Assembly (NCBI GenBank): GCA_002440885.1
Contig: DJVY01000073.1
Coordinates: 1 to 12,339 of the forward strand
Direction of reading: 5' to 3'
Length of the DNA stretch: 12,339 nt
Source of the DNA: Bacteroidales bacterium UBA6244
GTDB lineage: Bacteria; Bacteroidota; Bacteroidia; Bacteroidales; F082
A model generated the notes under the pieces. That model saw only the letters and a program-made list of their open reading frames with translations, did not search any database and was not told where the DNA came from. Shown in pieces: positions 1-7,855 of this stretch. Position numbers and translations under genes: made by a program. How positions within the stretch are numbered: position 1 is the stretch's first letter; each line of letters starts with the position of its first letter.

Positions 1-1876
1 AATTCTTCAACTCGGTTGTAGCACGCGGCACATAGGAGTTCAACAGGTTTTTTTCCAGCAGGCGTGAATGTTTGTCGTCTATCTCCTCTCCCAATATTTT
101 TGCGTGGATCTTGCTCAACTGATATCGATCGCTCATCAGCTCCGAAGCCAGCTTGTTCACTTCGGGATCGGGATGGGACAGAAAATAACGTCCCGCATCG
201 AAGTGTGGATCCTTCATGTGTGCGAGGGCTTCCTCAAACATCTGCCGGTAGAGCTCGTTGGAAAAGTCAATCTGGTCGCGCTCCAGGTCATATTGCACAA
301 ACTCGGTCACACCGGGCCCCTCCTCCACCAGCACATCTTCCTCTACAACCTTCTTTCCCTCTTTCCGCTTCTGCTTTTCGAACTTCCGGTAAAGGGGCGT
401 ATTGCCATAGCGAACTACGTAGCGCAATATCTCCAGTTCATACTTGTCAAAGGAATTCGGAGCGGAGTACTGCCGGCTTTTTCCATTGGCTTCAGTGGGA
501 GCAGTTGTATGTTCCTGTTTTTCACCGCGGGCTGCTACCCTATCGTCCTGCTCCTTCTTTCTCTCGTAATTCCGTTTTCTGATTTTGTTGATTTCGGCAA
601 TCAGCACACGTTCCTGTATGTTGAGCAGCTGCGAACAGTCCTGGATAAAGACGGAACGGGTGATGCTATTGGGGATAAGCGCGATGCTCTCTACCACATT
701 GGAGATCATCCCGGCCCGTTTGATGGGGTCGGTGCCTACCTCCTCCAGCAGGAGTTGTGTCTTGAAACGAATAAAATCGACCTCATTTTCAGAAATATAG
801 CGATGAAAATTTTCTGCATTCTGCTTTTTGGCGAACGAATCGGGGTCCTCCCCCTGCGGCAGAAGCACCACTTTCACGTTCATGCCGTCTTCCAGCAACA
901 GGTCGATACCCCTTAGTGCTGCCTTGATACCGGCCGCATCTCCATCGTAGAGCACGGTAATATTTTCCGAGAAGCGGTGTATCATGCGTATCTGTCCATG
1001 TGTGAGCGCCGTGCCCGACGAGGATACCACATTCTCTATTCCCGCCTGATGCATCGAGATCACATCAGTATACCCCTCCACCAGAAAACATTTATCCTGC
1101 TTTACAATGGCACTTCTGGCAAAAAAGATGCCGTACAGTTCGTTGCTCTTCGAGTAAACTTCACTTTCGGGAGAGTTGACATACTTTCCCACATTCTCCG
1201 CTTTCTTGAGGATGCGTCCCCCAAAAGCGACCACCTTCCCCGACAGGGTATGTACTGGGAAGATCACCCTGCCCCGGAAGCGGTCGACCAGCGGCTGGTT
1301 GTGCTCTCCTCCCGTTGAAAGGCCGGTTTTAAACAGGAAATCACGCTTGTATCCTGCCTTCTGCGCCTCCACGCTAAAAGCATCACGCTGTTCCAGGCTA
1401 TAACCCAGCTGAAACTTTTTGACGATGTCGTCGCGGAATCCTCTTTCCCGGAAATAGGTGAGTCCGACCGCCTTTCCTTCAGGATGGTTGTGGAGTGTCT
1501 TCACAAAATAATCGCGGGCATACTCATTCAGGATGAACATGCTCTCCCTGTCGCTCTGTGCCTGTTTCTCCTCATCGGTAAACTCCTTTTCAACGACTTC
1601 GATGCCGTACTTGCGAGCCACATATTTCAGGGCTTCGTAATAGGAGAGCTGCTCATGCTTCATCACGAAGTGAATGGGTGATCCCCCTTCACCGCAGGAA
1701 AAACATTTACAGATATTTTTCGAAGGTGATACATAAAAGGATGGGGTGCGGTCATCGTGAAAAGGGCACAATCCTACCCAGTTTACACCCCGGCGGCGGA
1801 GCGTTACAAAATCGGACACGATATCAACAATTTGCGCAGCGTCCTGAATACGTGATATGGTTGTATGATCGATCAT
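1..1876 (-). CDS. dnaG: DNA primase DnaG (C-terminus cut by window edge)
   Basis: Synthesises the RNA primers for DNA replication, working with the replicative helicase at the fork. The minus-strand reading frame is open from an ATG at 1876 to the left edge, giving 625 residues without a stop. The N-terminal CHC2 zinc-binding domain is clear: C37-P-F-H40 followed by C58-F-S-C61. The catalytic TOPRIM fold follows, with EGYTDV around residue 267 and the metal-binding DGDAAG at D311. The remaining region (about 430-625) is charged and poorly conserved, as expected for the helicase-binding C-terminus. Only a short tail is probably missing, since the family is usually about 600-700 residues. The start is chosen because MIDHTTISRIQDAAQIVDIV matches the usual N-terminus (I.rI..a.dIvdvv). 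It is divergent from ilvE, with a 110-base gap between them. Confidence 0.96.
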   Translation of the reverse strand, partial: MIDHTTISRIQDAAQIVDIVSDFVTLRRRGVNWVGLCPFHDDRTPSFYVSPSKNICKCFSCGEGGSPIHFVMKHEQLSYYEALKYVARKYGIEVVEKEFTDEEKQAQSDRESMFILNEYARDYFVKTLHNHPEGKAVGLTYFRERGFRDDIVKKFQLGYSLEQRDAFSVEAQKAGYKRDFLFKTGLSTGGEHNQPLVDRFRGRVIFPVHTLSGKVVAFGGRILKKAENVGKYVNSPESEVYSKSNELYGIFFARSAIVKQDKCFLVEGYTDVISMHQAGIENVVSSSGTALTHGQIRMIHRFSENITVLYDGDAAGIKAALRGIDLLLEDGMNVKVVLLPQGEDPDSFAKKQNAENFHRYISENEVDFIRFKTQLLLEEVGTDPIKRAGMISNVVESIALIPNSITRSVFIQDCSQLLNIQERVLIAEINKIRKRNYERKKEQDDRVAARGEKQEHTTAPTEANGKSRQYSAPNSFDKYELEILRYVVRYGNTPLYRKFEKQKRKEGKKVVEEDVLVEEGPGVTEFVQYDLERDQIDFSNELYRQMFEEALAHMKDPHFDAGRYFLSHPDPEVNKLASELMSDRYQLSKIHAKILGEEIDDKHSRLLEKNLLNSYVPRATTELKN

Positions 1877-1935
1877 TTGGAAATACGAAATTAATGATTT
1901 ATGTTGTGAAAACAGGTTTTTATAAAATAAAATCC

Positions 1936-1943
1936 TACATTTG
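1936..1943 (+). promoter_or_regulatory. Candidate Bacteroidota -7 promoter element for ilvE
   Basis: TACATTTG fits the TAnnTTTG -7 consensus of the Bacteroidota primary sigma factor and lies 43 bases before the ilvE ATG, in the dnaG/ilvE divergent spacer. I see no good TTTG -33 element at the usual spacing, so the call rests on the -7 box and position only. Confidence 0.5.
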
Positions 1944-1986
1944 CATTGGGATTAACCGAATCCAAACGATATTAAATTATTTAAAG

Positions 1987-3006
1987 ATGGATGCAATCGA
2001 TTGGTCGAACATTTCGTTTGGCTATATGAAAACCGACTACAACGTACGCAGTTATTTCTCCGACGGGAAATGGAGTGCCCCCGCACTGGAAACGTCGGAA
2101 TACCTGAACCTTCACATGGCTGCGACCTGCCTGCATTACGGACAGGAAGTTTTTGAAGGGCTGAAAGCTTTCCGGGGTAAGGATGGGAAAATACGCATTT
2201 TCCGGATGCGAGAGAATGCATTGCGGCTGCAATCTTCCTGCCACGGCATCATGATGGCCGAGTTACCGGTCGATCTTTTTGAAGAGATGGTGTTGCTTGC
2301 GGTGAAAAATAATGAACGCTTTGTACCGCCCTATGAGAGCGGAGCATCGCTTTACATCCGACCTTTGCTGATCGGTACGAGTGCACAGGTGGGCGTAAAA
2401 CCAGCCAAAGAGTATACCTTTCTGATTTTCGTGACACCGGTAGGCCCTTATTTCAAGGAGGGATTTAAACCCACGCCCATGGTCATCATGCGGGAGTATG
2501 ACAGGGCAGCACCCCTGGGTACCGGTACCTACAAAGTGGGCGGAAACTATGCTGCCAGCCTCAAGGCAGGTGAATTGGCGCATGAGATGGGTTACTCTGC
2601 AGTATTGTATCTCGATGCGAAAGAGAAAAAATATATCGACGAATGCGGGCCCGCCAACTTCTTCGGAATCAGGGATAATACGTATATCACACCCAAGTCG
2701 ACTTCCATTTTACCCTCCATCACGAACAAGAGTCTGATGCAGCTGGCCGAAGATATGGGGTTGAAAGTTGAACGTCGCATTGTGGCCGAGGAAGAGCTCG
2801 CCACCTTTGAAGAAGCAGGTGCCTGCGGAACAGCAGCCGTGATCAGTCCCATCTTGCGGATCGACGATCTGAGTGAAAATAGAAGCTACGAGATATCAAA
2901 AGACGGGAAAGCAGGCCCGATCAGTGAGAAACTTTATCACAAGCTGCGGGCTATCCAATACGGCGACGAGCCCGATCTGCATGGCTGGGTAACCATTGTA
3001 TCATAA
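1987..3006 (+). CDS. ilvE: Branched-chain amino-acid aminotransferase (BCAT)
   Basis: PLP-dependent fold-type IV transaminase that interconverts leucine, isoleucine and valine with their 2-keto acids using glutamate/2-oxoglutarate; cytosolic, last step of branched-chain amino-acid synthesis. The protein is 339 residues, the usual size of the longer (eukaryote-like) BCAT class. Signatures include YGQEVFEGLKAFRG near residues 51-64, YIRPLLIGT near 120, the PLP lysine K183 in GTGTYKVGGNYAASL, and a C-terminal GACGTAAVISPI segment. The frame stays open upstream to 1678, but that extension runs through the antisense of dnaG and the promoter spacer; the ATG at 1987 gives the normal N-terminus (MDAIDWSNISFGYMKTDYNV). 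It converges on the CYTH gene, with only 7 bases between the two stops, so no separate terminator fits there. Confidence 0.95.
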   Translation: MDAIDWSNISFGYMKTDYNVRSYFSDGKWSAPALETSEYLNLHMAATCLHYGQEVFEGLKAFRGKDGKIRIFRMRENALRLQSSCHGIMMAELPVDLFEEMVLLAVKNNERFVPPYESGASLYIRPLLIGTSAQVGVKPAKEYTFLIFVTPVGPYFKEGFKPTPMVIMREYDRAAPLGTGTYKVGGNYAASLKAGELAHEMGYSAVLYLDAKEKKYIDECGPANFFGIRDNTYITPKSTSILPSITNKSLMQLAEDMGLKVERRIVAEEELATFEEAGACGTAAVISPILRIDDLSENRSYEISKDGKAGPISEKLYHKLRAIQYGDEPDLHGWVTIVS

Positions 3007-3013
3007 AAAAACA

Positions 3014-3487
3014 TTACTCCTTCCACTCCGCATAGGGGTGGATGGAGAGAAATGAATTGTAATAGCGTACGTTGCCGGTTACTTCAGGTCCGAGCCATTC
3101 AGGGACTTCGTAGGGCTCATCTTCGTTCTCCAGCTCCACTTCGGCGATGAGAAGGCCCTGGTTTTTACCAAAAAACTCATCCACCTCGAAGGTATGTTTT
3201 CCCACCTTCACCAGATAGCGCTTTTTCTCTATCAGGCCATCTTCACACAGCTGAAGCATCTCTTCTGCGTCTTCAGTGGGGATCTCATACTCCCACTCAT
3301 GCCGCTTGATTTTACCCTCTACCAGCGCACTTTTAATGGTTACAAATGCCTTTTCACCTTTGATGCGGACACGGATTGCACTGACTCCTGAAAGGGATAA
3401 ATAACCCTGCCTGATAATCATGCTTTTATATGCATCAGCTTTAAAGTCGCCCTTGACAAGAAACTTACGTTCAATCTCGTATCCCAT
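3014..3487 (-). CDS. CYTH-domain protein (triphosphate tunnel metalloenzyme-like)
   Basis: A 157-residue single-domain CYTH protein. This family hydrolyses or cyclises triphosphate substrates (inorganic triphosphatase, thiamine triphosphatase or class IV adenylate cyclase) inside an eight-stranded beta tunnel. The hallmark ExExK is at E4-I-E6-R-K8. Paired basic and acidic tunnel residues follow: R39/R41, K52, E64-W-E66-Y-E68, K88-K89-R90, E101-V-D-E104 and E116-V-E118-L-E120. The full set suggests an active enzyme, most likely a short bacterial inorganic triphosphatase-type member, but the substrate cannot be told from sequence. There is no signal peptide or membrane segment. It stands alone, converging on ilvE, with ligD upstream in the same orientation 274 bases away. 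Confidence 0.9.
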   Translation of the reverse strand: MGYEIERKFLVKGDFKADAYKSMIIRQGYLSLSGVSAIRVRIKGEKAFVTIKSALVEGKIKRHEWEYEIPTEDAEEMLQLCEDGLIEKKRYLVKVGKHTFEVDEFFGKNQGLLIAEVELENEDEPYEVPEWLGPEVTGNVRYYNSFLSIHPYAEWKE

Positions 3488-3542
3488 ATGTATTTATTGT
3501 GATGTTGTAATGATGAAAAGTGTGCGGTGTTTGGTTCTTTAC

Positions 3543-3600
3543 AAAAAAAAAACTATGTTTTTAAGTCCCCGTAATCACTACGAAAAAAATAAAAACATAG
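3543..3600 (-). terminator. Hairpin plus T-tract, possible terminator of the ku-ligD operon
   Basis: Perfect 11-base inverted repeat CTATGTTTTTA (3553-3563) and TAAAAACATAG (3590-3600). Inside the 26-base loop is a second small stem, CGTA (3570-3573) with TACG (3579-3582). Read on the minus strand, the hairpin is followed directly by ten T residues (3552 to 3543), the layout of an intrinsic terminator. It sits 161 bases after the ligD stop and before the CYTH start. The stem is AT-rich, so termination strength is uncertain; it could instead be an operator or a small mobile-element remnant. Confidence 0.45.
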
Positions 3601-3761
3601 TTAAGATTTTGGTTGGATTAAATAAAAATCAATGCGCGTAATTCTATTCTTTATTCAATGAATCTGAAACAAAAATAATATATTCAATCAAGTTAATAAA
3701 ATATTTGGAGAAATATTTCCATCTATTGAGGAAATTTTCCCCAATATTCCAAAAAAAAACT
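3601..3761. other. AT-rich spacer downstream of ligD, no gene seen
   Basis: Very AT-rich spacer between the ligD stop and the hairpin. On the minus strand a run of nine T residues follows within a few bases of the ligD stop, without a convincing stem before it. CAAAAATA at 3670-3677 reads TATTTTTG on the minus strand and fits the TAnnTTTG -7 consensus, so it could start a transcript toward the CYTH gene about 180 bases away, though the intervening hairpin argues against that. No credible coding sequence is seen. Confidence 0.4.
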
Positions 3762-6263
3762 TTATTGCATCTCTTCAAGGCGATTGAGTACCGGCATGAG
3801 ATCGATACCCTCTTCCAAAACAGGCAGGAAAAGATCACCCTTTTTCTGCAGGCGAATGAGTGCATTGTGTATGGTGAAATCGCCTATCGCGAGGTCTTTG
3901 GTGAGTTCTTCCCATTCAATTGGCATGGATACGGGTGCTCCGGACTTAGGCCGTATGCTATAGACACTTGCGACGGTCTGCCCCATCCTGTTTTGCAGGT
4001 AATCGAGATAAATTTTAGGCCCTCGCTTCTTGAGACTCCGTTCCAGTGTGGTAGTTTTGGGCAATCTTTTTTGCACCATCTGCATCAGAATGAGTGCGAA
4101 ATCACGTACCTGTTCATAGGTGTATTGCGCTCCCATGGGTATGAAAATATGCAACCCCGTACTGCCCGAGGTCTTACAAAAAGCCGTTACGCCGGTTGCA
4201 TCCAGCACCTCTTTGGTTACTTTTGCCGCTTCCATAACTTGCCTGAAACTATTTTTTTCAGATGGATCCAGATCGATGATGAGGTAATCGGGTTTGTCGG
4301 GAAAATCAATTGTGTTATTCCAGGGATTTAACTCGATGCAACCCAGATTGATCAGATAGCCCAGTGTTTCCCGATTGTTACAAACGATATATTCTACACT
4401 CTTGTCGGTTGATTCTGAATAGATGGAAACGGTATCCACCCAGGATGGAGCTGTATCGCCGGCATCTTTGTGGTAAAATCCGGACTCTTCAATTCCGTTG
4501 GGGAAGCGGTGCAGTGATTGTGCGCGGCCCTTGAGATAAGGCAAAAGAAAATCACTCACGGAGAGATAGTAATCAATTAGTTCTCCTTTCGTGATTTTCT
4601 CCTTTTTCCAGTATAGCTTATCGAGGTTGGTGTACGTTGGCTCCGGAGCTTCAGTCTTTTGTCTTCCGGGTATATGTTTGCTGTCAATGCTTGCTTTTGA
4701 TTTAGCATCCGGCTTAACGGTGGAACTGTCTGAAGACTGTTCAAGGCTTTCCTGATACAAATCTTCGACCGTTTTGTCCTCTCTGATCCCGATAAAAACG
4801 GGATGCCGGAAAAGACCCTCTTCTGTCTTCTCGGTATATTTGATGGTGCACACTGTGACCGGCTCCACCCAGGTGGGTGGCATATTGGTTGGTGGTGTCG
4901 TGGAAAACGGCATCACCCGGGTGACGAGGGGTTGTAACGCCGAATGGATTTCCTTCAGGAGCTTCTCAGAAAAACCGGTACCGGCATGCCCCGCATAACG
5001 AAGTGTCCCATTTTTATAAGTAGCCAGGATCAGTGAACCAAAATATTTACGCGACCCCCGGGGCTCGGTGTATCCGGCAATAATGGCTTCGTCTGTTTGA
5101 TGATCCTTAATTTTGATCCATTCCGAAGTGCGATGTCCTTCAATGTATATACTTGATTTCTTTTTGGCCATGATCCCTTCAATTTTCTCACCTTGAATGA
5201 CTTTAAAAAATTCCCGTCCCGCCCCGTTCACATGATCGCAGTACTTCACGTGGGGTGTCTCCAGAAGTGTTTCTTTGAGTAACTCTTTCCGTTTTATCAG
5301 AGGTAGCTCACGTGTGCTATGTCCGTTTAGGAAAAGCAGGTCGAACACCTGATAAGTGATGGGTGCCTTCCTCTTCTCCGCATAATGCTGCAACAATTGA
5401 AAGTTGGGGATTCCCTGACGATCGTAGGCCACTATCTCCCCATCGAGAATCATTTTTTGTGGTTGTTTTTGCAGTCCTGCTTTAATGACAGGGTACTTTC
5501 CCAGGTATGACTGCCCGTTCCTGGAATAAAATTGCACGCCCTCACGAAGGTCGGCAACCGCACGATACCCGTCCCATTTAATTTCAAATATCCACTCTTC
5601 ATCGTCGAACGGTTTTCCTCCCGGCGTGGCGAGCATCGGTTTAATTTTCGGCGATGGTGTTGACTCGGACTGATTATGATCCTTTGTAATTAATCTGTCG
5701 GCATGAGACGTATGAGAATCAGAAATCAAATGATCTTCGGCATCGTAGGGAATATGCACAGCGTGATGATCGTCGTGTTTGATCAGCAGCCATGCATTCT
5801 CTTCCTTTGCTGTATGCATCTTCACCAGGGCAAACTCTCCCTTTAGCTTCTGCCCGTGCAGGATTATCTTGAGCGAACCCTTTGCCAGTTCAGCAAGCAG
5901 TGTTTCGTCATCATTTTTTCCTTCCGGCCGGTGTAGCGGTTCATAGGTTCCCTCATCCCAAATCTGTACCTCACCGGCTCCATAGTTCCCCTTGGGGATG
6001 GTTCCTTCAAAAGTACGGTAGGCATAGGGGTGATCTTCCACCATCACGGCCAGCCGCTTGTCGGACGGATTTAACGACGGCCCTTTGGGTACTGCCCAGC
6101 TTTTAAGTATCCCGTCCATCTCCAGCCTGAAGTCGTAATGCAGCCGGCTTGCATCGTGTCTTTGTACCACGAAGATTTTATTTCCGGATGCTTCATTTTT
6201 CTTTCCTCCCGGTTCAGGAGTATGTTTGAAATCACGCTTTTTTTTGTATTCTTCAAGTGCCAT
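3762..6263 (-). CDS. ligD: ATP-dependent DNA ligase D, PE-ligase-polymerase type
   Basis: Multifunctional end-processing and sealing enzyme of bacterial non-homologous end joining, recruited to breaks by Ku. It has 833 residues and three domains in the order seen in Pseudomonas LigD. The 3'-phosphoesterase is at about 10-165, with metal and phosphate residues H36, H42, D44, R46 and H78 visible. The ligase is at about 205-520, with the adenylated lysine K229 in EIKWDGYRA, motif IV EGIMAKKKSS, motif V WIKIK, then the OB fold. The primase-like polymerase is at about 540-830, with metal aspartates D664 and D666 in IIDLDPSE and the SGSTGLHIFIP motif. A Ser/Lys-rich linker (about 508-540) joins ligase and polymerase. 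All key residues are present. The start ATG overlaps the ku stop by one base (TGATG), so translation is probably coupled. Confidence 0.96.
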   Translation of the reverse strand: MALEEYKKKRDFKHTPEPGGKKNEASGNKIFVVQRHDASRLHYDFRLEMDGILKSWAVPKGPSLNPSDKRLAVMVEDHPYAYRTFEGTIPKGNYGAGEVQIWDEGTYEPLHRPEGKNDDETLLAELAKGSLKIILHGQKLKGEFALVKMHTAKEENAWLLIKHDDHHAVHIPYDAEDHLISDSHTSHADRLITKDHNQSESTPSPKIKPMLATPGGKPFDDEEWIFEIKWDGYRAVADLREGVQFYSRNGQSYLGKYPVIKAGLQKQPQKMILDGEIVAYDRQGIPNFQLLQHYAEKRKAPITYQVFDLLFLNGHSTRELPLIKRKELLKETLLETPHVKYCDHVNGAGREFFKVIQGEKIEGIMAKKKSSIYIEGHRTSEWIKIKDHQTDEAIIAGYTEPRGSRKYFGSLILATYKNGTLRYAGHAGTGFSEKLLKEIHSALQPLVTRVMPFSTTPPTNMPPTWVEPVTVCTIKYTEKTEEGLFRHPVFIGIREDKTVEDLYQESLEQSSDSSTVKPDAKSKASIDSKHIPGRQKTEAPEPTYTNLDKLYWKKEKITKGELIDYYLSVSDFLLPYLKGRAQSLHRFPNGIEESGFYHKDAGDTAPSWVDTVSIYSESTDKSVEYIVCNNRETLGYLINLGCIELNPWNNTIDFPDKPDYLIIDLDPSEKNSFRQVMEAAKVTKEVLDATGVTAFCKTSGSTGLHIFIPMGAQYTYEQVRDFALILMQMVQKRLPKTTTLERSLKKRGPKIYLDYLQNRMGQTVASVYSIRPKSGAPVSMPIEWEELTKDLAIGDFTIHNALIRLQKKGDLFLPVLEEGIDLMPVLNRLEEMQ

Positions 6264-7036
6264 CAGGAAACATTTTTTCGGTTTTTCTCAATACTTGCTT
6301 TTAATTTTTCCATCAGGTCGATGGTCTTCTCCGACGTTCCCTGCGGTGTAGCTACTTTCAACTTCTTTCCTTTTGCTTTTTGCTCGATAATCTTCAACAA
6401 GTCGGCACTGTATGTATCTTTGAACTGCTCACTGTTGAACGGTTCTGAAGTCTGTTCAATCAGCGATAGGGCCAGTTTCAACTCTCCGGGTTTTGTTTTT
6501 ATGGAAGGTACTTTCAGTTCATCATATTCCCGAAGTTCTTCCGGAAAACGTATTTTATTGATGATCAGCAGATCGCGATAAGGTTTTACGATGCCTAGAT
6601 TTTCTTTATTTCGAAGGACAAAGGTTCCTACACCCACTTTGCGGGTTTTCTTCAGCGCCTCACGCAGTAATACATACGCATTTTCACCGTGTTTTTGGGG
6701 TTCCAGAAAATAGGGTGTTTCAAAATAAATACTTTCAATCTCCTCCTCCTGAATAAACTGCTGTATTGAAAAGATCTTGCTTTTCTCCGGACTGGCCGCT
6801 TCAAAATCTTCGTCATCCAATACAATATACCGGCTCTCCAATTTATACCCTTTTACAATATCATCCCAGCTTACTTCCTTGCCAGTATTCTCATTTACCC
6901 GCTTAAACCGGATGTTGGACAGATCCCGCTTATCGAGCATATCCAGATCGAGTGCACTGCTTTCTGTTGCAGAATACAATTTAACAGGTATGTTTACCAG
7001 ACCAAATGCGATGGCTCCATTCCAAATCGATTTCAT
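6263..7036 (-). CDS. ku: Ku, non-homologous end joining protein
   Basis: Homodimeric ring protein that threads onto double-strand DNA ends and recruits LigD. The protein is 257 residues, within the normal range of bacterial Ku. The N-terminus MKSIWNGAIAFGLVNIPVKL is the family signature, followed by FKRVNENTGKEV (about 44-55) and the core beta-barrel segments ESIYFETPYFLEP and LREALKKTRKVGVGTFVLR. The C-terminal tail after about residue 215 is lysine-rich, as expected for the DNA- and LigD-contacting extension. It is the first gene of the ku-ligD pair; a GGAGA stretch lies 4 bases before the ATG. No CAAAnnTA (minus-strand -7 box) was found in the 214-base gap to the divergent csbD-like gene, so the promoter was not located. 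Confidence 0.96.
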   Translation of the reverse strand: MKSIWNGAIAFGLVNIPVKLYSATESSALDLDMLDKRDLSNIRFKRVNENTGKEVSWDDIVKGYKLESRYIVLDDEDFEAASPEKSKIFSIQQFIQEEEIESIYFETPYFLEPQKHGENAYVLLREALKKTRKVGVGTFVLRNKENLGIVKPYRDLLIINKIRFPEELREYDELKVPSIKTKPGELKLALSLIEQTSEPFNSEQFKDTYSADLLKIIEQKAKGKKLKVATPQGTSEKTIDLMEKLKASIEKNRKNVS

Positions 7037-7250
7037 GCGTCTCCATTTTATGATAACATTCTTCCTTTAAACAGTGCCCCTATAAATATGGTTCGCGAAT
7101 ATTGCATGTTCACAGCACCTTACGTCTATAATGTACGTTAACCTATCACAAATAAAACTATATGTAAAGAGAACTCAAAACTTTCACAAAAGAGGTTTTG
7201 TTAAAAAAATGGAGCTTTCAACGAAGAAACTCTTCAAAAAATTTTCAATT
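7037..7250. promoter_or_regulatory. Divergent spacer between ku and the csbD-like gene
   Basis: This 214-base AT-rich spacer must hold the promoters of both the ku-ligD operon (minus) and the csbD-like gene (plus). A TATAAT is present at 7126-7131 on the plus strand, but I see no clean TAnnTTTG box in either direction. That would be compatible with an alternative sigma factor, but absence of a consensus is weak evidence. No conserved coding sequence is recognised here. Confidence 0.35.
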
Positions 7251-7448
7251 ATGGACTACTTAAGAATCAAAGGCAACTGGAATGAGTTGAAAGGACGCGC
7301 GAAACAAGAGTGGGCTGATTTGACAGACGATGATCTTCTGTATGAAGAAGGGCGTGAGGATGAACTACTGGGCAGAATTCAGACAAGGACCGGTAGAACC
7401 CGCGATGAAATCCGGGATTGGTTCGACAGACAGCTGGATATGCTTTAG
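7251..7448 (+). CDS. CsbD-family general stress protein
   Basis: A 65-residue CsbD-like protein. The family is small, very hydrophilic and cytosolic, and is induced in stress regulons of many bacteria (sigma-B in Bacillus); its biochemical role is unknown. The conserved pattern is plain: KGNWNELKGRAKQEWADLTDDDL at residues 7-29, then YEEGREDELLGRIQTRTGRT at 31-50, and a charged amphipathic helix to the end. The frame is open upstream to 7131, but the ATG at 7251 puts the family N-terminus (MDYLRIKGNW) at its usual place. The next in-frame ATG upstream (7209) would add a 14-residue Lys-rich leader with no family match. No strong ribosome-binding site is visible. It is followed by a hairpin terminator. 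Confidence 0.9.
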   Translation: MDYLRIKGNWNELKGRAKQEWADLTDDDLLYEEGREDELLGRIQTRTGRTRDEIRDWFDRQLDML

Positions 7449-7466
7449 TTTGAAAATAGATTAATC

Positions 7467-7500
7467 ATGGAGTGGTTGCTTCGGCAACTACTCCCATTTA
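7467..7500 (+). terminator. Intrinsic terminator with cUUCGg tetraloop after the csbD-like gene
   Basis: An 11-bp stem from 7469-7479 to 7484-7494 (one G-U pair) closes a TTCG loop as C(TTCG)G, the exceptionally stable UUCG tetraloop. It lies 18 bases after the csbD-like stop and is followed by the short AT-rich run ATTTAAATT. The weak T-tract is its only defect. It also lies 16 bases before the copper-protein ATG, so it may affect that gene's leader. Confidence 0.7.
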
Positions 7501-7512
7501 AATTAGTATATA

Positions 7513-7854
7513 ATGAATACAACACCATACATCGATTATACATCTTGCATTGAAGCCTGCCTGCTGTGTGCAAGCTCCTGCAATTTCTGCGCTTCTGCCT
7601 GTACCCTCGAAGAAGATGTAAAAATGATGGCCAAATGTATCCGAAAGGATATGGAGTGCGCGGCCACATGTTATGCTGCTGCCGAACTGATGAGCCTGGG
7701 AAGCTCCAGGGCTGCAGAAATATGCCGATTATGTGCTGAAGTTTGCTCTGAATGCGCCTCAGAATGTGAAAAGCACTCATTCAGACACTGTCAGGAATGT
7801 GCCGAAGCATGTCGAAAATGTGCTGCTGAATGCCGGGAGATGGCAGCTGCGTAA
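7513..7854 (+). CDS. Four-helix-bundle copper-binding protein (Csp/DUF326-like)
   Basis: A 113-residue protein with 19 cysteines at positions 12, 16, 19, 23, 26, 30, 42, 49, 53, 71, 74, 78, 81, 85, 93, 96, 100, 103 and 107. The CxxxC and CxxC spacings put them on the inner faces of helices. This is the pattern of the copper-storage (Csp) four-helix bundles, which hold many Cu(I) ions in a thiolate core. There is no signal peptide, so it should be cytosolic (Csp3-like), storing or buffering copper. Few histidines are present (H88, H92). No clear Shine-Dalgarno precedes the ATG; the leader reads GTATATA. It converges on a small membrane-protein gene, the two stops being only one base apart. Confidence 0.9.
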   Translation: MNTTPYIDYTSCIEACLLCASSCNFCASACTLEEDVKMMAKCIRKDMECAATCYAAAELMSLGSSRAAEICRLCAEVCSECASECEKHSFRHCQECAEACRKCAAECREMAAA

Positions 7855-7855
7855 A

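Noticed and set aside
68..916. Long plus-strand frame of 282 codons
   Set aside because: It is antisense to dnaG, whose minus-strand product has the zinc and TOPRIM motifs; the plus-strand translation has no recognisable domain.
1678..1986. 103-codon N-terminal extension of ilvE
   Set aside because: It overlaps the start of dnaG and the promoter spacer, and BCAT homologues begin at about the 1987 ATG.
3705..4331. Plus-strand frame of 208 codons
   Set aside because: Antisense to the LigD polymerase domain, which contains the metal-binding aspartates and a full domain match; no family resemblance on the plus strand.
6138..6581. Plus-strand frame of 147 codons across the ku/ligD junction
   Set aside because: Phe/Ser-rich shadow of the two minus-strand genes with no domain.
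7131..7250. 40-codon upstream extension of the csbD-like gene
   Set aside because: The family starts at about MDYLRIKGNW; the extension is low-complexity and lies in the divergent promoter spacer.
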